DNA of 64,000 nucleotides, taken from assembly GCA_016702545.1 (NCBI GenBank), contig JADJDT010000006.1:310001-374000 (forward strand), read 5' to 3'. The position numbers and the translations under genes are program-made. Below are positions 8,844 to 16,973 of this stretch, piece by piece. Numbering within the stretch: position 1 is the stretch's first letter; each line of letters begins with the position of its first letter. This stretch comes from Pseudomonadota bacterium. Its GTDB lineage: Bacteria; Myxococcota_A; Polyangia; GCA-2747355. The notes under the pieces are model-generated. The model made no database searches, was not told the DNA's origin, and saw only the letters and a program-made list of their open reading frames with translations.

Positions 8844-9980
8844 ATGTTGGTCGAAGTCATCCAGAGTCTGGACAACACGGGCGAGCTGATCGTCAGCCGC
8901 TTCCCCGAGGATGGCGAGGCAGACCTCAAGCTCGGGGCCCAGCTGATCGTGCGCCAGACACAAACGGCGGTGTTCTTTCGCAGCGGCAAGGCCCTCGACA
9001 CCTTCGGCCCGGGGCGGCACACGCTGATCAGCGGCAATCTGCCGCTGCTGGGCGAGCTGCTCAACTGGGGCGTCTTCCGCGGCGACACGCCCTTCAAGGC
9101 CGAGGTGATCTTCACCAATCACAAGGTCTTCACCAACCAGAAGTGGGGCACCAAGGAGCCGGTGCTGTTCCGCGATCGCGAGCTCTCGATGGTGCGGCTG
9201 CGGGCCTTCGGCATTCACTCGTTCCGCGTCACCGATGCCCATCGCTTCGTCGACACCATCGTCGGCACGCAGGGCATCGTCACCTCGCCGCAGATCGCGG
9301 ACTTCCTGCGCAACATCATCATCGGGCGGCTGGCCGACTTCCTCGGTGAGACGCTGCAGACGATCTTCGACCTGCCGAGCAGCTACGACGAAATCGGCAC
9401 GGCGATGAAGGCGCGCATCCGCGACGACTTCGGCAAATACGGGCTCAGCGTCGAGGACTTCATCATCTCGGCGATCACCCCGCCGGAGGAGGTGCAGAAG
9501 CGCATCGACGAGCGCTCGAGCATGGCGCTCTTCGGCAACCTCGACCACTACATGAAGTACAAGACGGCGCAGGCGCTGCAGGACGCGGCGCAGCAGCCGG
9601 GCGGCACGGCGGGCGCCGGCGTCGGGGCCGGTCTGGGCCTGGGGGTCGGGCTAGGCATGCTCGGTGGCCTCCAGCAGGCCCTGCAGCCGGGCCAGCCGGC
9701 CGCGCCGACTACGCCGCAAGGCGCGAGCGCCGCGGCGGGTCCGCCCTGTGAGCAGTGTCGACAGGTCAACCCCCCGGGCGCCAAGTTTTGCAGCGGCTGC
9801 GGCGGCGCGCTGCGGAGCGCACCCACCTGTCCCAAATGCCAGAGCGTCGTCGCGGCAGGGGCGAAGTTCTGCAGCGGTTGTGGCGGCGCACTGGTGGCGC
9901 CGCCCGCGGCCTGCCCGCAGTGCCAGACCGCGAGCGCGCCGGGGGCGAAGTTCTGCGCGGGCTGCGGTCACCGCTTCTAA
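8844..9980 (+). CDS. SPFH-domain protein with three C-terminal zinc ribbons
   Basis: This encodes about 378 residues. Start ATG 8844 follows CGAAGGGAGCAG; earlier in-frame codons are not conserved. Residues about 1-225 form an SPFH/band-7-like domain of the YdjI (virion-core-like) type. A Gly/Ala-rich segment (about 255-300) and then three double-Cys ribbons follow, each of the form CxxC...GAKFCSGCG (about 313-378). There is no signal peptide, so the protein is probably cytosolic and may assemble on membranes. Such proteins often scaffold membrane domains or respond to stress, but the partner is unknown here. Downstream DNA is a hairpin-rich repeat. Confidence 0.85.
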   Translation: MLVEVIQSLDNTGELIVSRFPEDGEADLKLGAQLIVRQTQTAVFFRSGKALDTFGPGRHTLISGNLPLLGELLNWGVFRGDTPFKAEVIFTNHKVFTNQKWGTKEPVLFRDRELSMVRLRAFGIHSFRVTDAHRFVDTIVGTQGIVTSPQIADFLRNIIIGRLADFLGETLQTIFDLPSSYDEIGTAMKARIRDDFGKYGLSVEDFIISAITPPEEVQKRIDERSSMALFGNLDHYMKYKTAQALQDAAQQPGGTAGAGVGAGLGLGVGLGMLGGLQQALQPGQPAAPTTPQGASAAAGPPCEQCRQVNPPGAKFCSGCGGALRSAPTCPKCQSVVAAGAKFCSGCGGALVAPPAACPQCQTASAPGAKFCAGCGHRF

Positions 9981-9989
9981 CGGCCGCTA

Positions 9990-10025
9990 GACCCAAAACA
10001 AGCGCGTCCCGCGCTTGTTTTGGGT
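9990..10025. repeat. Perfect hairpin downstream of the SPFH gene
   Basis: GACCCAAAACAAGCGCG pairs with CGCGCTTGTTTTGGGTC around a 2-3 base loop. The hairpin begins 10 bp after the SPFH stop codon. It belongs to the same family as the hairpins at 1265, 10120 and 10259. It may terminate transcription, but lacks a T-run. Confidence 0.8.
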
Positions 10026-10035
10026 CCAGAGATGA

Positions 10036-10308
10036 CTCAGGGGGCTTTCGCAAAGCCCCCTCGTCGCGGGGAGTGAATCCCCGCGACTTCACCCCATAAC
10101 GCTCGCCTGTCGGCTCGTCTAGCCCGAAAACAAACGGCTTGCGCTCGAACGCGCTTGTTTTCGGGCTAGATGTGCTCAGGGGGCTTTCGCAAAGCCCCCT
10201 CGTCGCGGGGAGTGAATCCCCGCGACTTCACCCCACAACGCTCGCCTGTCGGCTCGACTAGCCCGAAAACAAGCGGCTTGCGCCAAAAGGCGCTTGTTTT
10301 CGGGCTAG
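10036..10308. repeat. Two tandem copies of a 139-bp unit with three hairpins each
   Basis: The unit starting at 10036 is repeated from 10175 with very few changes. Each copy holds a hairpin AGGGGGCTTT/AAAGCCCCCT (10039-10061 and 10178-10200), a second hairpin GTCGCGGGG/CCCCGCGAC (10063-10087 and 10202-10226), and a longer hairpin starting TAGCCCGAAAACAA (10120-10168 and 10259-10307). This layout is typical of REP/BIME-like elements. No open frame is convincing across it. The two copies differ mainly in the loop of the third hairpin. Confidence 0.85.
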
Positions 10309-10362
10309 GGTCTTCGGCCGCCGACCGCTGGGGTCTTCGTTCGAGGGGCTGGCGCCGCCGGG

Positions 10363-11295
10363 TCACCAGGTCCAGCCCGTGACCGTCCAGGTGCGGTCGT
10401 TGTTGCAGCGGGCCCTCACGGCGCACCAGTTCTGGCAGGTTCCGTATCGACCGCCCACGACCGTGCCACGGTAAGACGTATCGTCGCAGACGTTGCCCAT
10501 CAGGGAGCACGCCGGTCCTCGACACCGCTGGCCGGGGACGCCGTTCGGCCGCGGCGAATAGTGCTCGTCGCCGGCGTACGCTTCTTCCATGGTGTCCGTG
10601 CAGGTGACGCCCGGCTGGTCGGTGGGTGCCGTCAGCGTCTGCGCGGGGCAGGTGACGCAGAACGCGAACGAGCAGGTCTCGAAGGCGGGACCGCCGGAGA
10701 GCACGCCGTTCTGGCACTTGCGGGTCTCCTTGAGGCAGGTGCCGCCGCAGGGCGCGGTGCTCGCGGCCCAGGCCTCGAGCTGCCCCCCGTGGGGGATGCG
10801 GCCGCCGCCCCACGGGTGTGCGCAGGAGCAGGATGGGTGCGCGGGGCGATCGGCACACGAGACGGCCTGGTCGACCTGGCCGTCGCAGTCGTTGTCGATG
10901 CCGTCGCCGTCGACCTCCGGTTGGGGCGTCACCTCATCGCTGCAGCGGCCCCAGCCCTTGAACTCCTGGTCACCGACGCAGCGTTGTCTGCCATCGTGGC
11001 AGGCGCCCTTGGCGCGGGTCGCGATGGGGCCCGAGTAGCAGGCCTGTTGCCCTTGGTTCAAGGCGCTATCGCAGGGGCAGCCCTCATCGACCCACCCGTC
11101 CCGGTCGTCGTCGAGCTGGTTGTCGCAAAGCTCTTTGTCTTTGCTCGCGCTCGGCGCGCCGTCGGGCGTGGTGGAGGGGCCGCGGTCCACGCCGGCGTCC
11201 GGGCGCAAGCGGGGATCGCTGAGCGAACCCGCCCCGCAGCCGAGCAGCAGCAGCGCAGCACCTAGCGGGAGCACGGGGCTGAAGGTCGCTGGCAT
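10363..11295 (-). CDS. MopE-type metal-binding-motif lipoprotein, paralogue
   Basis: This encodes about 310 residues from the ATG at 11295, with a signal peptide and lipobox ALLLLGCGAG. Residues about 40-150 closely follow the product of 6169-7434: CDNQLDDDRDGWVDEGCPCD, a CYSGPIATRAKGACHDG segment and GDGIDNDCDGQVDQ. The C-terminal half differs: it is Cys-rich (about 18 Cys) with no Pro-rich linker, and ends in Trp-rich TWTVTGWTW. Many Cys suggests disulfides in an exported surface protein. Metal or calcium binding by the Asp-rich motifs is known of the family and inferred here. The 3' end lies next to the 139-bp hairpin repeats. Confidence 0.75.
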   Translation of the reverse strand: MPATFSPVLPLGAALLLLGCGAGSLSDPRLRPDAGVDRGPSTTPDGAPSASKDKELCDNQLDDDRDGWVDEGCPCDSALNQGQQACYSGPIATRAKGACHDGRQRCVGDQEFKGWGRCSDEVTPQPEVDGDGIDNDCDGQVDQAVSCADRPAHPSCSCAHPWGGGRIPHGGQLEAWAASTAPCGGTCLKETRKCQNGVLSGGPAFETCSFAFCVTCPAQTLTAPTDQPGVTCTDTMEEAYAGDEHYSPRPNGVPGQRCRGPACSLMGNVCDDTSYRGTVVGGRYGTCQNWCAVRARCNNDRTWTVTGWTW

Positions 11296-11519
11296 GGATG
11301 CCTCCCGCGGCAAGTAGGGTGCCCCGCGAACAAGCACGCATCGTGCCGACAGGGTGCGGCGCCTGAAGCGTGTGATTCTGCCGCGGAGGATTGCGCGTCA
11401 GCGGGCCGCTCGCTCTCGGCTTGGGGGGCGCTGGGCCCCACCCTGGGGGGCAGCACCCCACACGGTAAGGAGAGGGTAGCCCAGCTTTGCTGCGAGATAT
11501 CTTGCGGCGGGATATGCGC

Positions 11520-13901
11520 CTAGAGCGCGAAGGGCACGTCGTAGCGGAAGAGCCGTCCGTCGCCGGTGCCGACGTAGAGGCGCTGGGAGTACACGGGACT
11601 GCCGACGGCGGCGCTGCCGTCGCCCACCACGCGATTGCCAAGCGCCGCGCCCGTCGCCAGGTCGAATTGGTAGAGGCGCCCGTCGCTCGAACCGACGTAG
11701 ATGCGGTTGGTCGGGTCGGGCAGGACCAGCGGGAAGCTCGCGCCCGGCACCGGCGTGGTCGTCTTCCAGATCAGCGTACCGTCGCCATCGATCATCCGCA
11801 GCAGGCCGTCGGCGGTGGCGAGGACGACACGACCCGCCGAGGGTCCACTGAAGATCGGCGAGGGCCCGCCGAGCACGCGGCTGCCCGCCGCGCAGCTCGC
11901 TGACCGAGCGTCGGTGGCCGTGCAGAAGGCCTGCTCGGCACCCGCGGCATCGGCGCAGCCGGTACCCGCCGCGGCCCAACAGCTCGCGCCGTCGCTGGCG
12001 CGCAGGCGCCAGAGTCGCCCGTCGGTGGTGCCCACATAGAAGCTGGTGCGCGCCGTGCCCTCGACGGCGAAGGCCGGCGAGCTGTCGCTCGGCCCCAGGT
12101 CGCGGCTCCAGAGCAGGGCGCCGCCCGAGCCGTCGCTGGCGTCGATGCCCCACACCGTGCTGCTGCCTGCGGCCTTGCGCTCGCTGGTCAGGATCAACCG
12201 GAACGCCGTCGGATCGTGGATCGGCGCGGCGTGGGTGGCGCCGATCGCCTGCGTGCCCGTGGCGCCCTCGCAGTCGCCGTTGAAGACCCAGCGGCAGACG
12301 CCCGTCTTGGCGTCGAAGGCGAAGAGGCGGCTGGCTGCCCCGGCCGCGCTGCTGGCGGAAAAGAAGGCGAGGTCGCGCGAGGGCGACACGACCGGTGAGG
12401 CGGTCAGCGCCTCGCCGAGGGACTGTAGCCCGGCGGCGTCGGCGTCACCGTCGGTGCGCCAGCGCAGCGCGCCGGTCGTGGCGTCGATCGCGTAGCCGAA
12501 GCCGCCGACCGTGCCGACGAAGAGCGTTGGGGCGCCGGTCTCGCCGCTGAGGTCTCCGACGGGCGCGCGGTTGCCCGCCGAGGCGCCCAGGCTCACTGGC
12601 CGGTAGCGCGTGACGCGCTCGAAATCGCGCAGGGCGAAGAGCCACCCGTCGCTGGTGCCGGCGAAGACCGTGCGGGCCGTCGGGGTCGCTCCCGTCAGGA
12701 TCGAAACGTGGGGCTGCCCGGCGATCTCGGTGTCATAGAGCACCGACTCGTCCCACTGCGGCTGGCGCTTGGAGATCGTGCCGCCGAGGCCGACGGCATA
12801 GCCCAGCACCCAGTGGGAGGGAAAGGACAGCGCGCGCAGCGCGGGGTTGCCGCGCACGTTCTCGCGCCGCCAGCTCGCACCGCCGTCGCGCGTGCGCAGG
12901 ACGACGCCCACGTCACCGACCACGCAGCCGTGCAGCGCGTCGAGGGGGAAGGCCACGGCGCGCAGCCCGGGCGTGCCGTCGATCGCCAGGCGCTGCCACG
13001 TCGCGCCCGCGTCGGTGGTCTTGATCAGCGCGCCGCCGTCGCCGACGGCGAAGGCCGTGGTGGTGCCGCTGCCGAAGACGACGGCGCGCAGGTCCGTGGA
13101 GGCCGTGGACGTGATCACGAGCGTCCAGCTCACGCCCCCGTCGCTGCTGCGGACGATGGTGCCCCCGTCGCCGACCGCCAGGGCGTGCTGCGCGTCGGCG
13201 AAGGCGACCGCGCGCAGCGTGACGCTGACGCTGCTGCTGGCGCTACCCCAGCTGGCACCCCCATCGCTCGTGCGCAGGATGGTGCCCCCATCGCCGACCG
13301 CCAGCCCGTGCAGCGCGTCGGCGAAGCTGACGCCCCGCAGCGCGCCGGTGAAGGCGGTCGAGCTCGCCGTCCAGCTCGCCCCGCCATCGCTGGTGCGCAG
13401 GATCGTGCCGCCATCGCCCACCACCACGCCCCGCAGCTCGTCGACGAAGTGCAGTGCGCGCAGCGTCACCGATACCGCGGGGATGGTCGGAGCCACGCTG
13501 ACCCAGCTGGTGCCGCCGTTGCCGGTCTTGAGCAACGCTCCGCCGGCGCCGGCGGCGTAGCCGAGCAGCGGGTTGACCGGGAAGAACACCGCCTCGAGAT
13601 CGCTGGCCGAGGGCGCGCTCTGCGCCGTCCAGGCGCCGCAAGCGCCGCAGTCGCGCTCGCAGCTGGCGCAGTCCTCGCCCAGCCCGCAGGTGCCGTCGCC
13701 GCAGCGCGCCGCCGCGCCGTCCCGGGCCGAAGGGCCGTCCGCCGCCGCGTCCCGCGGGGCCGGGGCGCTGTCGCGCCCTCCGGTGGCTGAATCGCTGCGC
13801 GCGGCGTCCGCACCGCCGTCGCGCCGCGACGAGCCGCTGTCACTGCAGGCCATTGCGGCCAGCGCCGCAACCGTCAGAACCCACGACCCCCGCTGTGCCA
13901 T
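11520..13901 (-). CDS. Ycf48-like plus PQQ-type propeller lipoprotein
   Basis: This encodes about 793 residues. The ATG at 13901 is chosen because GCAAGGAG lies 7 bases upstream; an in-frame codon at 13937 would add 12 residues. The signal peptide ends near AAMACSDSG (lipobox). A short Cys-rich segment (CGDGTCGLGEDCASCERDCG) follows at about 82-101. Residues about 105-390 contain seven Ycf48/BNR repeats of the form VGDGGTILRTSDGGASW, giving a propeller. Residues about 400-790 contain PQQ-like propeller repeats (for example FVGTVGGFGYAIDATTGALRW). Two propellers in one exported lipoprotein suggest a binding or scaffold role. No catalytic residues are recognised. Confidence 0.85.
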   Translation of the reverse strand: MAQRGSWVLTVAALAAMACSDSGSSRRDGGADAARSDSATGGRDSAPAPRDAAADGPSARDGAAARCGDGTCGLGEDCASCERDCGACGAWTAQSAPSASDLEAVFFPVNPLLGYAAGAGGALLKTGNGGTSWVSVAPTIPAVSVTLRALHFVDELRGVVVGDGGTILRTSDGGASWTASSTAFTGALRGVSFADALHGLAVGDGGTILRTSDGGASWGSASSSVSVTLRAVAFADAQHALAVGDGGTIVRSSDGGVSWTLVITSTASTDLRAVVFGSGTTTAFAVGDGGALIKTTDAGATWQRLAIDGTPGLRAVAFPLDALHGCVVGDVGVVLRTRDGGASWRRENVRGNPALRALSFPSHWVLGYAVGLGGTISKRQPQWDESVLYDTEIAGQPHVSILTGATPTARTVFAGTSDGWLFALRDFERVTRYRPVSLGASAGNRAPVGDLSGETGAPTLFVGTVGGFGYAIDATTGALRWRTDGDADAAGLQSLGEALTASPVVSPSRDLAFFSASSAAGAASRLFAFDAKTGVCRWVFNGDCEGATGTQAIGATHAAPIHDPTAFRLILTSERKAAGSSTVWGIDASDGSGGALLWSRDLGPSDSSPAFAVEGTARTSFYVGTTDGRLWRLRASDGASCWAAAGTGCADAAGAEQAFCTATDARSASCAAGSRVLGGPSPIFSGPSAGRVVLATADGLLRMIDGDGTLIWKTTTPVPGASFPLVLPDPTNRIYVGSSDGRLYQFDLATGAALGNRVVGDGSAAVGSPVYSQRLYVGTGDGRLFRYDVPFAL

Positions 13902-14053
13902 ACGACCGCTCCTTGCGTCCTTGCGCGGCACCGTCACCGCGCGCGAACCCTCATACCACCGCCTTCTGTGGCGGCGCTAGCGCGCTCCCGCGGCGTGGCG
14001 AGCCTGGGGTAGCGGAGGGGGGTGTCGGGAGGCAGCGAACGAGCGCGCCGGCA

Positions 14054-14896
14054 TTATCTTTGTGGCGCGACCGCCGGGCAGCCGCTCGCGAAGGGAGCCC
14101 AGGGGCGCCGTGGGCCCTCGCGCCAGCCGCGCTGGCGCGCCAAAGCTCGCAGCCGCGCCAGGCGCTGGAGGGTCGAGGGGTGGGTCGAGAACCAACCCAG
14201 CACCGCCGCTTCGGGCCGCTCGCGCGCCATTCGCGCAAAAAAGTCGCCCATCCCACCGACGTGCCCGTAGACCCTCGCCAGCAGCGCGGCGCCGAAACGA
14301 TCGGCGGCCTCCTCCTGCTCCTGGCTGTAGCGCATCGACATCAGGCGCCCCGTGCCCTCGATCAGCGCGGCGCCGTAGTCGGCGCTGAGGCCCACCACCG
14401 CCATCAGGCTGATCCAGACCAGGCCGCGTCCGAGCCCGCGCAGATGGTGCCGCAGCTGAAAGTGGCCCAGCTCGTGGGCCAGGATCATCGCCAGCTCGTT
14501 CTCCGAGCGCACGCGATCGAGCAGGCCCCGTAGCAGCACGATGTGGCCGCCCGGCAGCGCCAGCGCGTTGATGCCCGGGTCGCAGGCCACCTGCACCCGG
14601 ATCGGATAGGGCAGCGGCGGGGCCTGCTGGAGCAGGCGATCGACGAGCTGCTGGGGGGCCCGATGCGCGCGCGCGTCCGGAGCCAACGCACCGGCCGCGG
14701 GCAAGAGCAGCCGCACGAGCTTGCCCTCGGTCCGCGGCGAGATGCGCGCGACCAGCGCGTCGGCGGCCCAGCCGAGCGCCAGGTAGACCAGTACGACGGC
14801 GGCGACCACGCCACCGAGCAGGTAGAGCAGCTCGGTGAGGGGGTGGGTCGGATGGACGTTGATGCCCTCGGGGGGCAGGCGGTGGGTGAGCTTCAC
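14054..14896 (-). CDS. M48-family zinc metalloprotease, membrane-anchored
   Basis: This encodes 280 residues starting at GTG 14896, which overlaps the stop of the upstream YbjQ gene as GTGA. One hydrophobic segment (about 20-45, YLLGGVVAAVVLVYLALGWA) anchors it. The zinc motif HELGH with preceding MILA lies at about residue 148, and the third ligand Glu is in SQEQEEAADRFGAAL. The C-terminal THPSTLQRLARL is typical of M48 enzymes. A second, weaker hydrophobic stretch (LVWISLMAVVGLS) follows the active site. It probably degrades damaged or misfolded envelope proteins, by analogy with HtpX/LoiP. It is the last gene of a three-gene minus-strand operon with two YbjQ-family genes. Confidence 0.85.
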   Translation of the reverse strand: MKLTHRLPPEGINVHPTHPLTELLYLLGGVVAAVVLVYLALGWAADALVARISPRTEGKLVRLLLPAAGALAPDARAHRAPQQLVDRLLQQAPPLPYPIRVQVACDPGINALALPGGHIVLLRGLLDRVRSENELAMILAHELGHFQLRHHLRGLGRGLVWISLMAVVGLSADYGAALIEGTGRLMSMRYSQEQEEAADRFGAALLARVYGHVGGMGDFFARMARERPEAAVLGWFSTHPSTLQRLARLRALARQRGWREGPRRPWAPFASGCPAVAPQR

Positions 14897-15354
14897 GCGA
14901 GTGCGAGCGCCGTGCCGTAGGCGATGACCTCGACCGAGGCGACCTGGCCGGAGCGGCCGTCGGCCTTCATCCCGCTGATCGAGGAGGTCTCGAGGCGGAC
15001 GTTGATCACCACGACCTTGCCGCCGAGCGCGGCCGCCTGGGCCTTCATCCGCAGCAGCGCTTCGCGGCGCGCGCGGTCGATCAGACTCTCGTAGGCCGAG
15101 ACGCGCCCGCCGACGAGGTTGCGTAGGCCGGCGGCTACGCTCTTGAAGTAGTCGACCGAGATCACGCAGACGCCCGTGACGAGCGCGGCCTGAGCTACTT
15201 GCCAGGCGGGGTCGATCGCTTTGCCCGAGAGCAGGGTGAGTTCGAGGGTGGCCGCCTCTCGCGCGAAGATGCTGCGATAGTGGCTGCGCTCGCGATGGCC
15301 GCCGATGAAGTACCCGCAGGCCACCAGGACGATGAAGACGATGATGTCGGCCAT
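14893..15354 (-). CDS. YbjQ/DUF74-family protein with N-terminal membrane anchor
   Basis: This encodes 153 residues. An N-terminal hydrophobic helix (IIVFIVLVACGYFIGG) precedes a YbjQ-like domain whose hallmark is the RARREALLRMKAQAAALGG...VVVINVRLETSS pattern followed by VEVIAYGTAL. The family forms a pentameric fold in solved structures and is often called a heavy-metal-binding domain, but its job is not established. It starts 3 bp after the stop of the paralogous gene at 15358-15672 and its stop overlaps the protease start, so the three are one operon. The membrane anchor places the domain near the M48 protease. Confidence 0.8.
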   Translation of the reverse strand: MADIIVFIVLVACGYFIGGHRERSHYRSIFAREAATLELTLLSGKAIDPAWQVAQAALVTGVCVISVDYFKSVAAGLRNLVGGRVSAYESLIDRARREALLRMKAQAAALGGKVVVINVRLETSSISGMKADGRSGQVASVEVIAYGTALALA

Positions 15355-15357
15355 CGG

Positions 15358-15672
15358 CTACTCCACGCGCACGGCCGTGCCGTAGGCGTAGAGCTCGGCG
15401 GCCCCGGCGGCGACGGCGGAGGTGGAGAAACGCACGTTGACCACCGCATTGGCGCCCAGCGCCTCGGCCTGCTTGACCATCCGCGCGATGGCCTCCTCGC
15501 GCGCCTCGTTGAGCAGCTCGGTGTAGCCCTTGAGCTCGCCGCCGAAGATGTTCTTCAAGCCAGCCATCAAATCGCGGCCGACGTGCTTCGACCGCACGGT
15601 GCTGCCCGAGACGAGGCCCATATGCTCGACGGTGCGCAGGCCGGGCACGCTCTCGATGTTGGTCAGAATCAT
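15358..15672 (-). CDS. YbjQ/DUF74-family protein, short form
   Basis: This encodes 104 residues, the usual size of a free YbjQ protein. The start ATG at 15672 follows the family N-terminus pattern (MILTNIESVPG), and the conserved parts SGSTVRSKHVGRD, EAREEAIARMVKQAEALGANAVVNVRF and YAYGTAV are all present. A longer upstream frame exists but is not conserved. The protein is cytosolic. It is the first gene of the operon with the anchored paralogue and the M48 protease. Function is unknown beyond the fold. Confidence 0.85.
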   Translation of the reverse strand: MILTNIESVPGLRTVEHMGLVSGSTVRSKHVGRDLMAGLKNIFGGELKGYTELLNEAREEAIARMVKQAEALGANAVVNVRFSTSAVAAGAAELYAYGTAVRVE

Positions 15673-15729
15673 TGGGGCTCCTCCAGTGCGAGAGCGCATT
15701 GTCGACGCGCCGCTCGGCGCTGTCCAGCT

Positions 15730-15801
15730 GGCGGACTGGCGGACTGGCGGACCCGCGGACCCGCGGACCGGCGGAATGGCGGCCCCGTGGACCCGCGGAC
15801 G
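15730..15801. repeat. Degenerate octamer array, about nine units
   Basis: Nine consecutive 8-bp units vary around GGCGGACT/CGCGGACC. The array lies in the 245-bp intergenic region between the divergent YbjQ operon and hypA. An 8-bp period cannot be coding, and it may be a slipped-strand repeat that affects the shared promoter region. Confidence 0.7.
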
Positions 15802-15917
15802 AACGCTGTCCCTTTCGGCTGTCCGCAGGGTGGTGGGCGATCGGGCGCGGAGCGAGTAGATTCCAGGGGGCGTCGGCGCGGCCAGCGAGTCGCGGGCGGC
15901 CTCGGGCGAGCCCCACG

Positions 15918-16262
15918 ATGCACGAGCTGACGATCGCTCAGGAGTTGTTGGAGCTGATCGCGCGGGTGGCGCGCGAGCAGGGCGCTGTCGGTGTGAGCTC
16001 GGCCACCGTGGAGATCGGCGAGCTTGCGACCGTCGATCCTTCGGCGCTCGAGTTCGCCTTCGAGGCGATCCGGCCCGGGACGCCGGCCGGCGCTTGTCGC
16101 CTGTTGATGCGGTCGGTGCCGCTGGTGGTGCGCTGTTCGCGCTGCGCCGCGGAGGGCCGCGCCAGCCGCGAGCTGCTCTGCTGCCCGAGCTGTGGTGGGC
16201 GACCGGTGGAGCCGATCGCCGGCCGCGAGCTGCGCCTGGTCGCAATCGAGATCGAGGAGTGA
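15918..16262 (+). CDS. hypA: Hydrogenase maturation nickel chaperone HypA
   Basis: This encodes 114 residues, the standard HypA length. The N-terminus MHELTIAQ supplies the nickel-binding His2. The zinc site is CSRC...CCPSCG in the C-terminal half. With HypB it delivers nickel to the [NiFe] hydrogenase large-subunit precursor. The stop is 3 bp from the hypB start, so the two are co-transcribed. It is divergent from the YbjQ operon. Confidence 0.95.
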   Translation: MHELTIAQELLELIARVAREQGAVGVSSATVEIGELATVDPSALEFAFEAIRPGTPAGACRLLMRSVPLVVRCSRCAAEGRASRELLCCPSCGGRPVEPIAGRELRLVAIEIEE

Positions 16263-16265
16263 GGC

Positions 16266-16931
16266 ATGCACGAAATCGCCGTCGGGGCCGGGATCCTCGG
16301 CCAGAACGACGCCTGGGCCCAGCACAACCGCGAGCACTTCCGCGCGCACGGCGTCTACGTGCTCAACCTGATGAGCGCGCCCGGCGCCGGCAAGACCACG
16401 CTGCTCGAGCGCACGGTCGACGCGCTGGCCTCGCGCTACCGCTTGGCCGTGATCGAGGGTGATGTGCAGACGCGGATCGATGCCGAGCGCATCGCCCGCC
16501 ACGGCATCCAGGCGGTGCAGATCAACACCGGCGCTGCCTGCCATCTCGACGCGCGCCAGATCCACGAGACGCTGCCCGTCTTCGACCTCGACGCGCTCGA
16601 TCTGCTGCTGGTGGAGAACGTTGGCAATCTGGTCTGCCCGGCCGAGTTCGACCTGGGCGAGCACGACAAGGTGATGCTGCTCTCGGTGGCCGAGGGCGAC
16701 GACAAGCCGATCAAGTACCCGGTGATGTTCCACGCGGCGCGGGCGCTGCTGGTCACCAAGGTCGATCTGCTGCCCTATGTCGACTTCGATCTGGGGCGCG
16801 CCGAGCGCGATGCCCGCGCGCTCAACCTCGAGCTCGAGGTCTTCCGCGTGTCCGCGCGGACGGGTGAGGGGCTCGACGCCTGGTACCAGTGGCTGGCCGC
16901 GCGCATCGAGGGCCAGCGGACGCGTCGCTGA
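16266..16931 (+). CDS. hypB: Hydrogenase maturation GTPase HypB
   Basis: This encodes 221 residues. The P-loop is SAPGAGKTTLLE (about 37-48), with switch regions around VIEGDVQTRIDAERI and the conserved ENVGNLVCPAEFDLGE; the base-specificity motif is TKVDLLPY. There is no His-rich N-terminal stretch, so this form should not store nickel but may still transfer it. GTP hydrolysis drives nickel insertion together with HypA. The C-terminal VSARTGEGLDAWYQWL is typical. The next gene, hypE, is convergent and ends 42 bp downstream. Confidence 0.95.
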   Translation: MHEIAVGAGILGQNDAWAQHNREHFRAHGVYVLNLMSAPGAGKTTLLERTVDALASRYRLAVIEGDVQTRIDAERIARHGIQAVQINTGAACHLDARQIHETLPVFDLDALDLLLVENVGNLVCPAEFDLGEHDKVMLLSVAEGDDKPIKYPVMFHAARALLVTKVDLLPYVDFDLGRAERDARALNLELEVFRVSARTGEGLDAWYQWLAARIEGQRTRR

Positions 16932-16973
16932 GCGGCTGGCTCCGCTCGCTTCACCCGAGGCCTCAGGGGGCCT

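Noticed and set aside
9766..10858. Minus-strand frames across the hairpin repeats
   Set aside because: They arise from repeat DNA and the end of the lipoprotein gene in the wrong frame; their start and stop depend on hairpin sequence.
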